The translations under genes and the position numbers were made by a program. A stretch of DNA of 64,000 nucleotides from Iris pallida (taxonomy: Eukaryota > Streptophyta > Magnoliopsida > Asparagales > Iridaceae): the NCBI GenBank assembly GCA_029216955.1, contig JANAVB010004000.1, forward strand, positions 1,819,025-1,883,024, written 5' to 3'. Below the pieces are notes generated by a model. It ran no database searches. It worked only from the letters and a program-made list of their open reading frames with translations, and had not been told where the DNA came from. Of this stretch, positions 24,179-37,397 are shown piece after piece (position 1 is the first letter of the stretch; each line of letters opens with the position of its first letter).

Positions 24179-25105
24179 CTATTTCGTGTATTCATTAATA
24201 CTGTCATTAGGGTTTTCTATTGAAAAAAATCCAATTCCTTAATTTAAATTTTAGGGTAGCATATGCTAATATGCTATACTATTCCCAAGTTTAATCATTA
24301 AGAGAAAGAATGGAGTTATTGAAAGCTTGAGAAGACGAATGTTGAAAAGATAGCTTATTGCTAATGGAATGTACTGCTCAAATGAGTTAAGTTTTGGAAT
24401 GAAATATAATATATGAAGAAGAAGATCACCTTATATAAACGGTATTTTGCATCACATGAATACTTTGTGCTTACTTTTATGTGGCTACAATTTTATCACT
24501 TACCAGTACATTCTAATATATTGAGCCTCACATTTCAGGTATAAATATGGGAACCGAGGCAGGAGCTAGATACGATAGCTTACATCTTTTGAAGGGGTTT
24601 TACATTAATTATTGGATATAATATACAAAACTGTCATGTCTTAGTCCTAAAATTGTGGGACCATGCCACATGGCAAAGTCTAGCCGATTACGGGTGGATC
24701 CAACCCTATTGCACCCACCAAAGCATACCTTGATGTATAGAAGTGAACTCTAGTACACAATGATTATGTATCATGAAGGTAAACTAATCTCATCCATAGA
24801 TTAAACTAAACCAAAAACAACATAGAATTAAATATTGAAAACATAAATGCTAGAAAACAATCTGAGTATCCACTATCTGGATAGAACACACGGATCCTAG
24901 AACGAAACTCTTATTGCTGATTTTGGGGTGCTCCTTTGGATAATCAACGACGTCCTCTATTGATAAAGCTCTTGGATAAACTCTGGTCTGCGTTCCTCCA
25001 ATTTGCTCGCCTAAGCCTGGAAGAAAATTAGGTTCTCAAAGGAACATAACAAGATATATAATAGCATGTTGAAAGTAAAACATGTAATATATTTTTTATT
25101 TTTTA
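24179..25105. other. AT-rich intergenic DNA
   Basis: No gene, terminal repeat or array recognised. Confidence 0.4.
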
Positions 25106-25112
25106 TTTTATG

Positions 25113-25144
<32 letters not shown>
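25113..25144. repeat. (AT)n tract at the 3' end of the LINE
   Basis: Pure AT directly abutting the LINE 3' end where a poly(A) tail would be expected. Confidence 0.95.
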
Positions 25145-25146
<2 letters not shown>

Positions 25147-25439
25147 CTAAAAACCCCCTCAAACCCCCTCATTTTATTAATCAAGGCTCAAAATGCCGAA
25201 GCCTGACCACGTATACAAGGCACAAAATGACAAAGCCTATACAAGTATACCACCAAAAGGGTCGAATAGGGGGAGGTAGAACTCAACCATCAAGAGCTAG
25301 GGGTGGGTCGAGGATGCTCTCGGACTGTGGGAGCACTGCGTGCTCCGTTTACGACATTGGCGGAAGACTTCCCGAATGAGCTGATCAGAAGAGTATTGGT
25401 GACCTTCGCACCTCGCCTTGTTGCGGTTCTTCCAAATCA

Positions 25440-28400
25440 CCCACGTGGCAGCCGCTGTGACGATCTGGTGGCCATGGGAGGTAGAACCCTAAAAGATCGC
25501 CAGATCGTGGAAGCGTCCACCCCCCGGCTCAATGTTGTAGTATTGATTAAGGGTCCTCCAAGTACTGCCTGACAGGGTCTCCTGACAAAAGATGTGGTCA
25601 ATGGTCTCCATCTGACGATCAGGACAGCAAGTACAGGCTGACGTTAAGCTAATCCCCATGGTGTTGAGGATCTCGTCAGTTGGCAGTTTCTTTCTAATGA
25701 CTCTCCACATGAGGAAGGACCACTTCCTATGGATGCAGGTTTGCCAATAGTGCACAATGGTACAATACGGCTGCCCGATCCCTTGGACAGCGATCCTCGT
25801 CGACCTCACGGAGAAAGCCCCGGAGGCCGAGAGCGTCCACCTTAGCGCATCGGCATCGCATCCGAGACTTAATCCGTTTCGGCGGATGCTGTCTACCGCT
25901 TCATTACCGATATTCATGAATTTTGTCCCAGTTCCAGTCGTTAGTAATGGAGTTCCACAAGTCTTTGATTCTACTGTCTCTCGGGGTCTCCGTGAGACTC
26001 GGGATTAAGCTGTCCCCGGTCTATCACTCTAGGAATGGATCTGAAGCGCCGAAACCCAAGTGGAGTCTCATCCCAGGTTCGGCAAGTTTACGGCCGATAA
26101 GGATACGACGCCAAGCTGCCGAGGATCTGCTGTTGGATATGGACACTGATGGATAGATGTGCTTGAAGTACCTGGCCTTCATAAACCTGGTCCATAAGTT
26201 CTTGCTCGTGCGCAGTTTCTACCACAGTTTCATCGAGAAAGATTTAACGATGTGGGTGAGTTTAGTAAATCCCAGACCCCCTTCCTCGGCGGGATGAGCC
26301 ATGGATTCCCAGCTAGCCCAGTGATGCTTGTCTTGTCCGTTGTAATGCCCCCAAAAGAAATTACAAAAGATCTGTTCAATCGAATCAAGAACCTTCTTGG
26401 GCGGGGAATACGCAGCCAGAGTATGGATGGGGATGGAGGTGAGCACGTATTTGATGAGGATTATCTTGCCGCCCGGGGATAAGGTGGTATTATGCCACCC
26501 TTCAAGTTTATTCCTGATTCTTGTGATCAAGTTCTCAAAGATACGAGCGTTGGATTTTTCGTACACCAGGGAACAACCGAGGAAGTTGAACGGGTGAAGA
26601 GCAACAGCGAAGGATGTTAGGTTGGAGAGATCGATTGCATGCTCTCTTTTGGTGTTATGGTGGGCATAGATAACGCTCTTGGAAGGATTGATCCTCTGGC
26701 CAAAGCATCTAGAGTACCTCTGCAGTGTGTTGTGGACCACTTCTTCCGCTCCGACGTCCACAGAGGAGAAGATTAGTGAATCGTAAGCGAAGGCCAGGTG
26801 GGTGATGGTAGGACATCAACTGGTTGTGTGATAGTATTGGAAGTTTGGGGTACTGACCATGTTGTTAAGGTTTCTACTCAGGGCATCTGCTGCTATGATA
26901 AAGACGGTAGAAGATAAAGGGTCGCACTGTCTAATGTCGTGGCTGAATTTAAAAAATCCTCCGGCCTGACCGTTGATAACCGTAGTGAACCACGAGTTGC
27001 TAATGGATCTCAACACGGTGTTGGTCCAAGCTTCCAAGAATCTGAAAGCCCTGAATACCCAGATCATAAATTGCCAATCCAGTCTCTCATAAGCTTTCTC
27101 CATGTCTATCTTGACGGTGATGCTGCCCCCTCTTGCTGGAAACTTCATGCATGTGATTAACTCTTGGGCCAGCATAATATTGTCCTGGATGTTTCTTCCT
27201 TGAACAAAGCCGCCTTGCTCCTCAGAAATGATTTTGGGGAGAAACCCTGTCATTCTCATTACGATGATCTTGGAGATGATCTTGTTGGTGAAAGTGCAAA
27301 GACTAATGGGTCGATAATCCCTAAAGGACTCCGGGTTATCTTTTTTGGGGATAAGGATGAGCTTTGTGCTAGAAATGGCTTTGGGGTATGTAGCTCCTTT
27401 GAAGAATGTATTAGCCGTATCGGTGATGTCCCGCTTGATAATATCCTAGCAGGTGCGAAAGAAGACCCCTGTAAAGCCGTCCGGGCCGGGAGCACTATGC
27501 TCGTTCAGAGCCCATACTGCGTCTTTTACTTCCTGGACAGTCGGGGGACGTTCCAACTGGATATTGTCGGTGTCATTAATGAATCGGGGGATCTGGTCCA
27601 GGAAGGGTCTATCTATGTGAACCGTCTCTTTGGAGGATAATTTGGTGTAGAATTTTGTAGCAGCCGCTTGGATGCTATTATTGTCTGTAATGATGTTCCC
27701 ATTGTCGTACCGTACGATTAATCGATAGCTTCTGTCTGCGGCCGTTGACGCAGACATGGAAGTTTTTCAAGTTTTTATCCCCCTCGTTGTCCTATTTCAA
27801 CCTCGCTTTCTGTTTCCAGAAATCGGTTTCCACTTTGAGCCTGAATTTGAGCATAGCCTTGGTGAGGTTCAGGGCTTTCCTGGCTGCCGCAGATCGGTCC
27901 GAAGAGAATTTGGCTTCGGCACGAGTGACATCGTCCTCCGCCACCCGCACGGCTTGAAAAATGTCCCCGTAGGCAAGTTTGCTCCAATTGGACCGAGCTA
28001 TCCTCGTGGCTCTGAGCTTGTTGCTCACCCACGATAGGGGTTGGGAGACCCGATTCTAAGCTTCCGCGACGGTGCCCAAAAATTAGGGATGATCGGTCCA
28101 GAAGTCGAGGAATTGAAAGTTCTTTTTTATTGGGTTAGTATTGTTTCTAATTTCAACCAGCAGAGGAGCGTGGTCTGATTCAGAGGAGTTGAGATGGGAC
28201 AGGTTGGTAGTGATCCCCATTTCGTGCCAGCGAGCGTTCGTGAGGGCCCTGTCCAGGCGGGAGTATTGACGATGGTCGCTTTCCTGCATGTTGCACCAAG
28301 TGAAAGCATTGCCGGTGAACTGTAAGGTGGCGAGATGAGCATTGAAGATAAAATTGTTGAAGTCTTGCATGGCCGATATTGGAGGGGGACGGCCTCCGAT

Positions 28401-28833
28401 TTTCTCTTCTCTGTATGTGATCGCATTAAAGTCCCCGATGCAAAGCCAAGGAGAGTTGATGTGGTGGAGGTGGATGTCGAGGAGGTTGTTCCAGAGGTGT
28501 ATCCGCTCAGCAATATCACAGCTGCCATGGACCGCTGAGAGGATGCTGCGTTCAGGAGCATAGGATTTTCCACCAGCATGAGAGGGCCTGTCGGGAGTCC
28601 TGGATGACTCCGATTTTGACATCCTTCATGCAGAGGATCCAAATATCGTGTCTGCCTGCTATGGCCATGGGGAGGCCCAGGTGCAACTGGATTGATTTTA
28701 ATCTTTTAGGGGGGATTTTGGGTTCTATGATAACGAGGATATCGATCTTATGGATTTTTTGAAGGCCAAAAATTCTCCTTAATGTAGGTTTGTTTGCCAG
28801 GCCGCGGACATTCCACGATAGGATGTTAAGCAT
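25440..28833 (-). pseudogene. LINE ORF2 (endonuclease, reverse transcriptase, zf-RVT), frameshifted
   Basis: Begins MLNILSWNVRGLANKP, the canonical start of plant L1 ORF2 (AP-like endonuclease). The endonuclease continues with CIGDFNAITYREE and SESDHAPLL, holding expected Asp/His residues. RT blocks are EHSAPGPDGFTGVFF (about 27490), IISEEQGGFVQGRNIQDN (about 27220) and KIDMEKAYERLDWQFM. The catalytic FADD block reads FAYDS (about 26790): the first catalytic Asp is Tyr. Later come AYSPPKKVLDSIEQIFCNFF and a zf-RVT segment (WSFLMWRVIRKKLPTDEIL, CTCCPDRQMETIDHIF). Several frame changes (near 28560, 28050, 27770, 27450, 26810) break it. RT would be inactive. Confidence 0.9.
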
Positions 28834-29678
28834 TAATGAAGTTGTGGGGGGGGTTTGTTCGGCTTGGCGGCGGATCTGGTTTGGATGGTTATGGTTCTGT
28901 CGGTTCCTTTCTTGGCATTGTCCCCGCGCGAGGTTGACGCTTCTGCTTTGGCATTGTCCCCGCGCGAGGTGGACGCCTCTGCCTTTGTCGAGGTAGAAGA
29001 GTCGCTAGTGGGTTGCTCGTGTGGGCCCGTGGGGATGCCAACCAATTCCCCTGCGGAGTCCAGGATGGGATCCTCCGAGGGGATGACTAGGGAGTCACTG
29101 GCGCTCCCAATCAGGAGAATAGTTTGCTGGAGAGGATAACCTACGGCTTGAACCTGTAGTCCTCTCCGTACTTGGTCTGGCCCGAGGATAGCAAGGGCTT
29201 CTTCATCAGGATCTTCGGTGTAGCATTGTTGATCGGCATTGCTGGTTTCGTTGATCCCCTCAACGACCTCCGTGTTAGGGGGGTTGGGCGCTATCTCGGT
29301 GAGTGCTAGATCAACATGGGGACAGACAGACTCCGAAGGTGGTTTCGCGTCTCCCGAATCTAGAACGTCGAATTGGTTGGAGAGAGTGAGATCTTGGGTG
29401 TTGCAGGGGATCAGGGCTTTGATCAGAGCTTTGCTAGGGGGCTCGCTTTGGTCTGTCTTGCCATCACTCAATTCGAATCGAGTGTGCGAGTTCGGACAAG
29501 GAAGAAGGGGGTGGCTTGGGTGTCCTCCCCTCAGCTGACTCGTTGTCTTTCTGGGTTGATTTTTTCTTGAGTTCTGGATGATGATGGTGGCAGTGCTTTG
29601 GGAGGTGGCCTCTTAAATGGCAGTGGTTGCAGAACATAATGTGGTTGTCGTAGAGGACTTGTTGGGTGTGGGTCTGGT
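28834..29678 (-). pseudogene. LINE ORF1, C-terminal part (CCHC knuckle and acidic/Ser-rich tail)
   Basis: Directly left of the Tekay-like insertion the minus strand reads CNHCHLRGHLPKHC, a CCHC zinc knuckle as in plant L1 ORF1 proteins, followed by a His/Lys-rich linker. After a one-base frame change, about 210 codons of acidic, Ser/Pro-rich sequence run to a stop just before ORF2. A 12-residue unit (AEASTSRGDNAK) is tandemly duplicated near 28910-28980. ORF1 proteins bind RNA in the retrotransposition particle. This piece continues the DUF4283-like part at 40260-40804. Confidence 0.8.
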
Positions 29679-32396
29679 TGTAATGCCTGTGTTCGTATTA
29701 CGTATTTCTGGAATACGTATACGTATTTTATTCTGTATTTACATGATTCCTTGTTTAGCTTGCATCTTGGCTTGGTTATTTCTTGGCTTGGTTCGGCTGG
29801 GCTCGGTTTTCTTTGGTTCAATATGAACCAATATGAACCCCCTACCTACCACCACCATTTATATTTATTGCCATTTCTTCTTTCTCTCTCTTTATTACTC
29901 ATCTTCTTCTTTCTCATTTACTTCTTACCTACCAGAGAGAGAAGAGAGAGGTCTAGGCAAGTGCAACTTGCTTCATGGAGGAACTCTGATTTTATTGTTC
30001 CATTCTCTTCTTTACTACATTCTAAAGCACTTTAGTATTTGACATTTCTCATTTCCATGGCTGGATTCTTGTAGATCTAAGTTTATTTCATTTTCGGATT
30101 TCTTGGGTTTTGATCTATTTAATCCTGCTATTTCTGAGTTTTGATGTTTCCATGTTGTAGAGAATCTCGTTCTACCCCATTTTGACCTATGGAAGTTCGG
30201 ATTTGGGCCCCAGATGGAGATTTTATGGAGCTTGGAAGCTTGGGTTCATGGTGTTCTTCTTCTCTGAAATTTGGAGAAGAAGAACAGTGCTTGACTTGAC
30301 CGCATGACAATTCATGCGGCAAGTGATTCAGCCGCATGAGACTTCTAGCCGCATGGGCTGAGTCTCATTCTTAGACCGCATGAGGCCCTTGCTTCCCAGC
30401 CGCATAAGTCTGCCTTCGTCCTTGGCCGCATGAATATGAATTGAACCTGACCGCATGAGTCCTCAGTTCCTTCTTGCCGCATGGAGTCCCACTTGCCTTC
30501 AGCCGCATATGCGCCTATCTCCTTGAGCCGCATGAACTCTAGTACTTGCGGACCGCATAGGCTTGGTTCCCCGCTAGCCGCATGTGCCCCTACCCCGAGA
30601 GCCGCATGAGTCCAATTCATCCTGGCCGCATGGAGCCTTCCTTCCTGCTTGCCGCATGGGAGCTAGTCCTACTCTCAGCCGCATAGCAGCCATGTTGACT
30701 TAACCGCATGCGCCTCCTTCTATACCCAGTCGCATGAACTCCACACTTCCGCTGGCCGCATGAGGCCCAACGTCTTGGAACCGCATGCGCCCTTGCACTT
30801 CCAGCTGCATGCGCCCCCCTTGTCTTGGCCGCATGTGATTCAGTGACCCTGGCCGCATGCGCCCTCCTAATTGGGTCGCATGATTCTACCCTTTCCTGAC
30901 CGCATAGTGACCCGTAGTGGTGTACTCTTGACAAGAAAACCTGACATGACATGATAGTGGCCCGCCGTGGCACACTCCTGACAAGTACACTTGACATGAT
31001 AACCTGACATGATATATCTTAAGAAGCTGTTGCGACGGCTACCTAACATGACCTGACCTGTATAATAACATGGACACTGTGGGCGATTGTGCTTGTACAA
31101 ATAAACCAGTCCTGTCTTGCATCATGTCTAGGGAGGGACTCCTGAGTACCACGGTCAGGAGTACCTATTGAAATGGACTAAGGTTAATAACTAGATTAAC
31201 ACATTAGTCATGAAGAGATTTCCCAGCTACAGGCAATCCCGTTACCTGGGCGCGCCTGGGATCTGTAGCCTGCCGTCGAGTAGGGCACATTTCCAGCACA
31301 CTGTCATGTGTTGCACCTTTCAAGCTACTTAAGGGTACATGCGTTTCCTGGACGATGTACCCACCTGAATTCAACCCTAATCTTTCGTCCTGGGTAACCT
31401 GGATGGTCTGCAGGGCTTGTGGCTGTGGAATAATCTCACTGCATCTTGTTAGTAATTAGGCTTGTGATAACCCTAGTTAGTTAAAGTATCAAGCCGTATC
31501 AAGCCGTAGTTCTTGCTTGGCCGTGAAATGATTGGATGGAGTCTAACCAGTCTAGTCTTGTCCTGATCCTGTTCCAGATTATTGAATGACCAGAATGCTT
31601 GTATTTATTTTACCGATAAATGGTGAGAAACCAAGCTCCGTTCAGACGAAGGGTTACAACCCCGGTCCTTGTTTGGTTTACGGGTTGTAACCTGGTTATC
31701 TGAATAGTTCCATGGTTATCTCGTCGTATATCATCCTGATGTGTTTTCTTTATTTTCCAGTTCTTACTTTTATTTATATCTTGTGCTGATTGCTGGTTTT
31801 AGTTCCTAAGTGAAGCTTCCTTTGTGGCACTTGCTCTTTCTGGGATCTGACCCAGCTGGTTTTGTATGGCCAGATTTCGGAGCAGCTCCAGAGGATCTAC
31901 CGGCCTTCCAGCCAGATGGTGACCACTAGACGGAACCCTGGCAACGAGTGGGTTTATTTTTGATCTCCCACTTTATTGTAAAAAAATATTCTTTTGAGGC
32001 GTTTAGCCGACGAGCACCTGTTTAGCTCGATTGTACCTTACTTACTGTCTGCCTACGGGCTGTAACATGATTGACAGATCCTAGGGTTGATCATGTATGA
32101 CTAAACTCTTGCTAGTCCTCACATTTTGTAACGACTAGCTTCATAATCAGTTGAATATGTAATATTTGGGACGCCTTATTATTGTATATTTAATGATCAT
32201 ACATCTTGTAACATTTACTTACTTGCTTGTGATTGAGACACTAGGCTTGTTCATGACCATAGGAGACTGTTGGCTTGTAGTAAACCCTCATGTATCTAGA
32301 CAGCCGTGACCGTATAGCGAGATGGGATCCATTTCAATATACGTAGCTGGCTATGTCCGCCCCCGCTCTCCAGTATTCTGGTTCTGGGGCGTGACA
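29679..32396 (+). repeat. 5' LTR of the Tekay-like element
   Basis: Contains a CT-rich leader near 29880-29930, the GCCGCATG array (30297-30906), and a conserved 3' half with GGGTTACAACCCCGGTCC. Relative to the 3' LTR it lacks about 153 bp after 30905 (counterpart 38626-38778), with an ATA microhomology at the junction. It carries a ~10-bp duplication (TCAAGCCGTA) near 31490. Confidence 0.95.
30297..30906 (+). repeat. GCCGCATG motif array, ~25-bp period, in the 5' LTR
   Basis: About 25 same-orientation copies of CCGCAT(G/A), mostly 24-27 bp apart. The intervening 16-19 bases differ from copy to copy apart from a C/T-rich bias. A single reverse CATGCGGC is near 30315. Confidence 0.93.
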
Positions 32397-32570
32397 TGGT
32401 TTAAGTGGTGGCCCATGCAGGTCTAGTAAATCAAGATATGTGAGGGTTTACCGAATAGATGTCTCAATCAGTATTCGTCTTTGATCTCTGCTCGTACCTT
32501 CTGAATCCCTGGATTCTTGTCCTGATCATGTGCTTGTATCGTTGATCTATCCTGGTCCTTCCTTATTGTT
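32397..32570 (+). other. Leader and primer-binding-site position of the Tekay-like element
   Basis: Immediately after the LTR the sequence starts TGGTTTAAGTGGTGG. TGGT is the usual first part of a plant tRNA-primed site, but the rest does not match the common initiator-Met PBS, so the primer is uncertain. Confidence 0.45.
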
Positions 32571-35500
32571 CCCTATGTCGTCTTCTTCAGCGGCATTGTT
32601 CGTGGTCCTGCCGGCCAGCAAGGCGGAGCACCTCCCACGGACCAGCAGCAACCCGGAGATCAAGTCCAGCACTCCGGAGTAGCCTCCAGAGTCGAGCCTA
32701 TTGGAGGAGAGCCCCCAGTTCAGCTAGTTCAGCCTGCCGAACCTGATGATGGCACATTAGTGGGACTCGTCAGGACCTTGATAGCTTTTCAAGATCGTCG
32801 TGGAGATGCCTTGCAACAGGCAGTGACGGATGCTTTGACCAGAGGAGGTCATCAGGGTAACAGCGCGGCCAACAGCTTCAAGCGCTTGAACCCTCCATTC
32901 TTCGATGGTAGTGAAGATGCTATCGCAGCAGATGCTTGGCTTCAGGACACAGAGGTGGTTCTAGAAGCAGCCCGGACTCCAGAGAACGAGAAGGTGGCAG
33001 TTGTGCGCCTGCAGTTGTTAGATCTTGCCCGCAGCTGGTGGGCCGCTCAGGCCGTTGGATTAGCAGCACCTATTGCTTGGACAGTGTTCAGAGAGAGATT
33101 CCAGACCAAGTATTTCGATGCCGTGGCTCGGTACAATCTGCAGACGAGGTTCACAAATCTGAAGCAAGGAGGCAGGACGGTCGATGGATATGCGGCCGAG
33201 TTTTCCAGACTCAGTCGGTTTGCTCCCACCTTGGTTGCAACCGAGTATGATAGAGCCCAGCGATTCCAGCAAGGGCTTCACCTGGAGATTCTATTGGCAG
33301 TTGAGCAGTTTGAGCATCAGACTTTTGATGCAGTCTTGAGAGCAGCCCGGAGGCATGAGTATACCTCCCAGAGGATTGTGGATAGGGTCGGAGGTCGGAA
33401 GAGATCTCACGGCCAGATGAATCAGTCTTCAGCACCAGCCCCGGCAGCCAGGGCTTTGACTATTGGAGCTCCGAGGCGGGCGGCCTCAGTAACGTCGGTT
33501 CAGCATTCCACTCCGACGTACCCTCAGCAGCAGAAGCAGAAGCAGTCTTCCGCAGTGGGATGTTCTCATTGTGGGAAGCCAGGCCATGTAGTGGCAGAGT
33601 ATCGCAGGGCACAGGGATTGTGTCTGGCTTGTGGAGCACCAGACCATAGGGTTGGATCCTGTCCGAACAGGGGTGGTTCATCATCGTCCAACCTTTCCAG
33701 CTCTTCGGTGAGAGGACCAGCTCCGGTCCAGCAGCAGCAGCAGTACCCCTTGTCGAGGCCCTTGCCACCTCAGTCCCAGATGTTCCAGCAGCAGAACCCC
33801 CAGCAGCATGTACAAGCCCAAGCCTTGAGCCAGAATAGGCAGCGAGGATTTCAGCAGAGGGGACCAGCACCCCGAGGGCACGGTCAGGCTATGGTGATGA
33901 CCGCAGAGGAAGGATTGGCACCAGGAGAGGTAGTGGCAGGTACTATTCTCGTCAACTCCTTTCCAGCCTCAGCTTTATTTGATTCTGGTGCATCGCATTC
34001 TTTTATGTCTGCACGATTCGCGACACGGGTAGGATTGGAGCCCGAGTCATTATCAGTAAGGCTCAATATACTTACTGGTAACGGACTTGTGGGAGTAGAT
34101 AGAGTGTTTTCCTCGTGTCGGATCGTAGTTAGCGGTAGAGAATTCTCCGCTAGATTGATAGAGTTCCCGATGGCCGATTATGATGTGGTCCTAGGGATGG
34201 ATTGGTTGAGGAACCAGTATGCTATAATAGACTGCCATATCGACAGGGTTGTTTTTAGCATTCCAGGCGAGCCAGAGTTTTTCTTTTCCAGAGGCGCAGT
34301 TGAGCCTTCTCCTCCGATATTGCGGATGGCAGTAGCAGCAGTGCAGTTGCCCAGAATAGTGGATGAGTTCCCAGATGTTTTCCCAGAAGAGCTACCAGGT
34401 ATGCCTCCAGAGCGGGAGATCGAGTTCACTATAGACTTGATTCCCGGGACAGCCCCAGTGTCAGAGAGAGTCTACAGGATAGCGCCGTCAGAGTTGGAGA
34501 TATTGTACAAGATGATTGAAGAACTTCGAGCCAAGGGATTCATTCGTGCTAGTGGATCGCCTTGGGGAGCCCCGATGCTTCTTATGAAAAAGAAGGATGG
34601 TACGTCCAGGTTATGTGTTGATTATCGTACCTTGAACTCAGTGACAATCAAGAACAGATACCCTCTCCCGAGGATAGATGACTTGTTTGATCAACTCAAG
34701 GGGGCTTCAGTATTCTCGAAGATTGATTTGCGCTCAGGATATCACCAGATCAAAGTCCGAGAGCAGGACATCCCGAAGACAGCTTTTAGATCGAGATATG
34801 GGCATTGGGAGTTCCTTGTTATGCCTTTTGGAGCAACCAATGCACCGGCAGCATTCATGGACCTCATAAATCGTATCTTCATGCCTTACTTGGATCAGTT
34901 CGTGATTGTGTTCTTGGACGACATCCTGGTCTACAGTAAGAGTGAGGCGGAGCATGAGCAGCATCTCCGTATAGTTCTTCAGATTCTCAGGGAGCACCAG
35001 TTATATGCCAAGTTCAGTAAATACGAGTTCTGGCTCGATCGCATTTCGTACTTGGGTCATATCATCACCAGAGGAGGAGTAGAAGTGGATCCCCAGAAGA
35101 TTGTGGCTATTGAGTCATGGCCAGTACCCAGCACAGTCGCAGAAGTTCGCAGTTTTCTTGGATTGGCCGGCTACTACCGACGATTTGTTTCGGATTTTGC
35201 TCAAATTTTAGCGCCATTGACGCAGTTGACCCACAAGGATGCGCAGTTTGCTTGGACAGCAGAGTGTCAGAGTTCTTTTGAGCAGTTGAAGCGAGGCCTG
35301 ATAACAGCTCCTATTCTCACACTTCCAGATGGGACCGGAGGATTCTCAGTATATTGTGATGCTTCAGGCAGGGGTTTAGGATGTGTTCTGATGCAGCATG
35401 GGAAGGTAATAGCTTATGCATCACGACAACTTCGTGATCATGAGAGGAATTACCCAACCCATGACTTGGAGCTGGCAGCAGTAGTGTTTGCACTTAAGTT

Positions 35501-37238
35501 GTAGAGGCACTACTTGTATGGAGACAGGGTGGAGATTTTTACCGACCACAAGAGCCTGAAGTATGTTTTCACCCAGAAGGATCTTAACATGCGCCAGAGA
35601 AGGTGGCTGGAGCTTCTTGTGGATTATGATGTCAACCTGCAGTATCATCCTGGGAAGGCCAATGTTGTTGCAGATTCATTGAGCAGGAGAGCAGGAGTTT
35701 ATTTTCTAACAGCGCAACCAGAGCTGTTAGCAGATCTTCAGAAGATGGGTATAGAAGTTGTTCTCCCTTCCAGTGTAGCATTGATGGCCAGTATGCAGGT
35801 TCAGTCTACTATAGTCGAGAGGATCCGGATGGCACAGTCAACAGATTCCAAGCTTCAGTGACTCAGAGCAGAGTGTGAGGCAGGACGAAGACCAGAGTTA
35901 TACATTCATGAGGATGGTACACTTCGACATGGGAAGCGTCTTTGTGTACCCAGTGGAGATATCCGGCAGGAGATCATGTCAGAGGCGCACAGTTCTCAGT
36001 ATTCCATCCATCCCGGCAGTACGAAGATGTACCGAGATATCCGTCAGCACTTCTGGTGGAATGGCATGAAGCGGGAGATAGCTCGGTTTGTCTCTCGGTG
36101 TTTGGTTTGTCAACAAGTTAAAGCTGAACATCAGAGACCGGCTGGACTTCTTCAGCCCTTACCGATTCCAGAATGGAAGTGGGAGCATGTGACCATGGAT
36201 TTCGTGACTGGATTACCTAGATCCCCAGCTGGTCGAGATGCTATTTGGGTTATAGTTGATCGACTCACGAAGGTAGCTCACTTCCTCCCGTTCAGAGTTG
36301 GCCAGTCGACGGCATAGTTAGCAGAGATATATCTCCGGCAGATTGTCAGATTGCACGGAGTGCCAGTCAGTATCACCTCGGACCGAGATTCCAGATTTAC
36401 GTTGCACTTTTGGCGTAGCTTGCAAGAGAGTTTGGGGACTCGCCTCCAGTTCAGTTCAGCGTATCATCCGCAGACAGATGGCCAGTCGGAGCGTACGATC
36501 CAGACTCTTGAAGACATGTTGCGGTCTTACACACTTGACTTCGGTGGTTCATGGAAAGATCACTTGCACCTGGTGGAATTCTTGTACAACAACAGTTTCC
36601 AGGCCAGTATCCAGATGGCACCGTTCGAGGCACTATATGGTAGGAAGTGCAGATCCCCGCTAGCCTGGGATGATGTTGGAGAAAGACAAATGCTTGGTCC
36701 AGAAATGATCGCTCAGACAGTTGAAGTGGTCAGAAGAGTTCGAGATCATCTTCGAGTTGCCCAAGATCGCCAGCGCCATTGGGCCGATTCTCATCGACGT
36801 CCTCTCGAGTTTTCGGTCGGTGACCATGTATTCCTGAGGATTTTGCCTAACCGTGGCGTCATTCGTTTCGGCGTCCGGAGAAAGCTTAGTCCTAGGTATA
36901 TAGGACCGTTTGACATTCTGGAGCGAGTAGGAGATGTATCCTATCGTCTCGCTCTTTCGCCGTCGCTAAGCGAGGTGCATGACGTGTTCCATGTATCCCA
37001 ATTACGACGGTATATCCCGGACCCGAGCCACATCCTGGATCATTCGGAATTGGTTGTTGGTACCAACCTTTCGTATGAGGAGAGGCCCGTGTCTATATTG
37101 GACCGGAGAGAGAAGATCCTCAAGAACAAGACTATCAAGTTAGTCCGAGTTGTTTGGGGTCATTACTCTTTGGGGGAGTCAACATGGGAGCGTGAGGATG
37201 ATATTCGATCGCGATATCCCGACTTGTTTGACTCGTGA
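32571..37238 (+). pseudogene. gag-pol polyprotein of the Tekay-like element, three nonsense codons
   Basis: One reading frame. Gag ([20 protein letters not shown], about 32900) forms the particle. Knuckle 1 reads [14 protein letters not shown] (last Cys is Tyr) and knuckle 2 [14 protein letters not shown] is intact. Protease has [10 protein letters not shown] (33975-34004). RT has [20 protein letters not shown] and FLDDILVYS (from 34911). RNase H has [11 protein letters not shown] and [10 protein letters not shown]. Integrase has an HHCC zinc site (about 35990-36110), D at TMDFVTG, D at ITSDRDSRF and E at QTDGQSERT, then YGRKCRSP. A chromodomain-like end (VVWGHYSLGESTWERED) stops at 37238. 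Premature stops lie at 35502 (TAG, RNase H), 35859 (TGA) and 36315 (TAG), each one transition from a sense codon. The frame is open from 32526 but has no ATG before gag; an ATG at 32575 is in another frame, so the true start was probably lost by a small indel. Confidence 0.93.
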
Positions 37239-37397
37239 GGTATAATGTCTTTCTTATGCCTCATGCCTTCGATTCCTTGCTTGAATGAGTGATTGTCTGC
37301 CTAGTTATAGCTTGCATGTGATTAATGTAGCTTGTCATTGCTCCTCTAGCCTCTTGATTAAATTCTGAGGACGAAATTCTTTTAAGGTGGGTAGAGT
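37239..37397 (+). other. 3' UTR and polypurine tract of the Tekay-like element
   Basis: GAGGACGAAATTC at about 37367 and AAGGTGGGTAGAG directly before the 3' LTR, as usual in this group. The same arrangement in reverse at 8341-8308 fixes the polarity of the inner element. Confidence 0.8.

Noticed and set aside
30297..30906. CRISPR-like array (constant core, unique spacers)
   Set aside because: Plant nuclear LTR context, core only 7-8 bp, no cas genes, and the array is duplicated by being inside an LTR.
30345..30997. Minus-strand frames of 70-126 codons in the LTR array (and their copy at 38064-38339)
   Set aside because: They lie in non-coding LTR and arise from the GCCGCATG array; no conserved domain.
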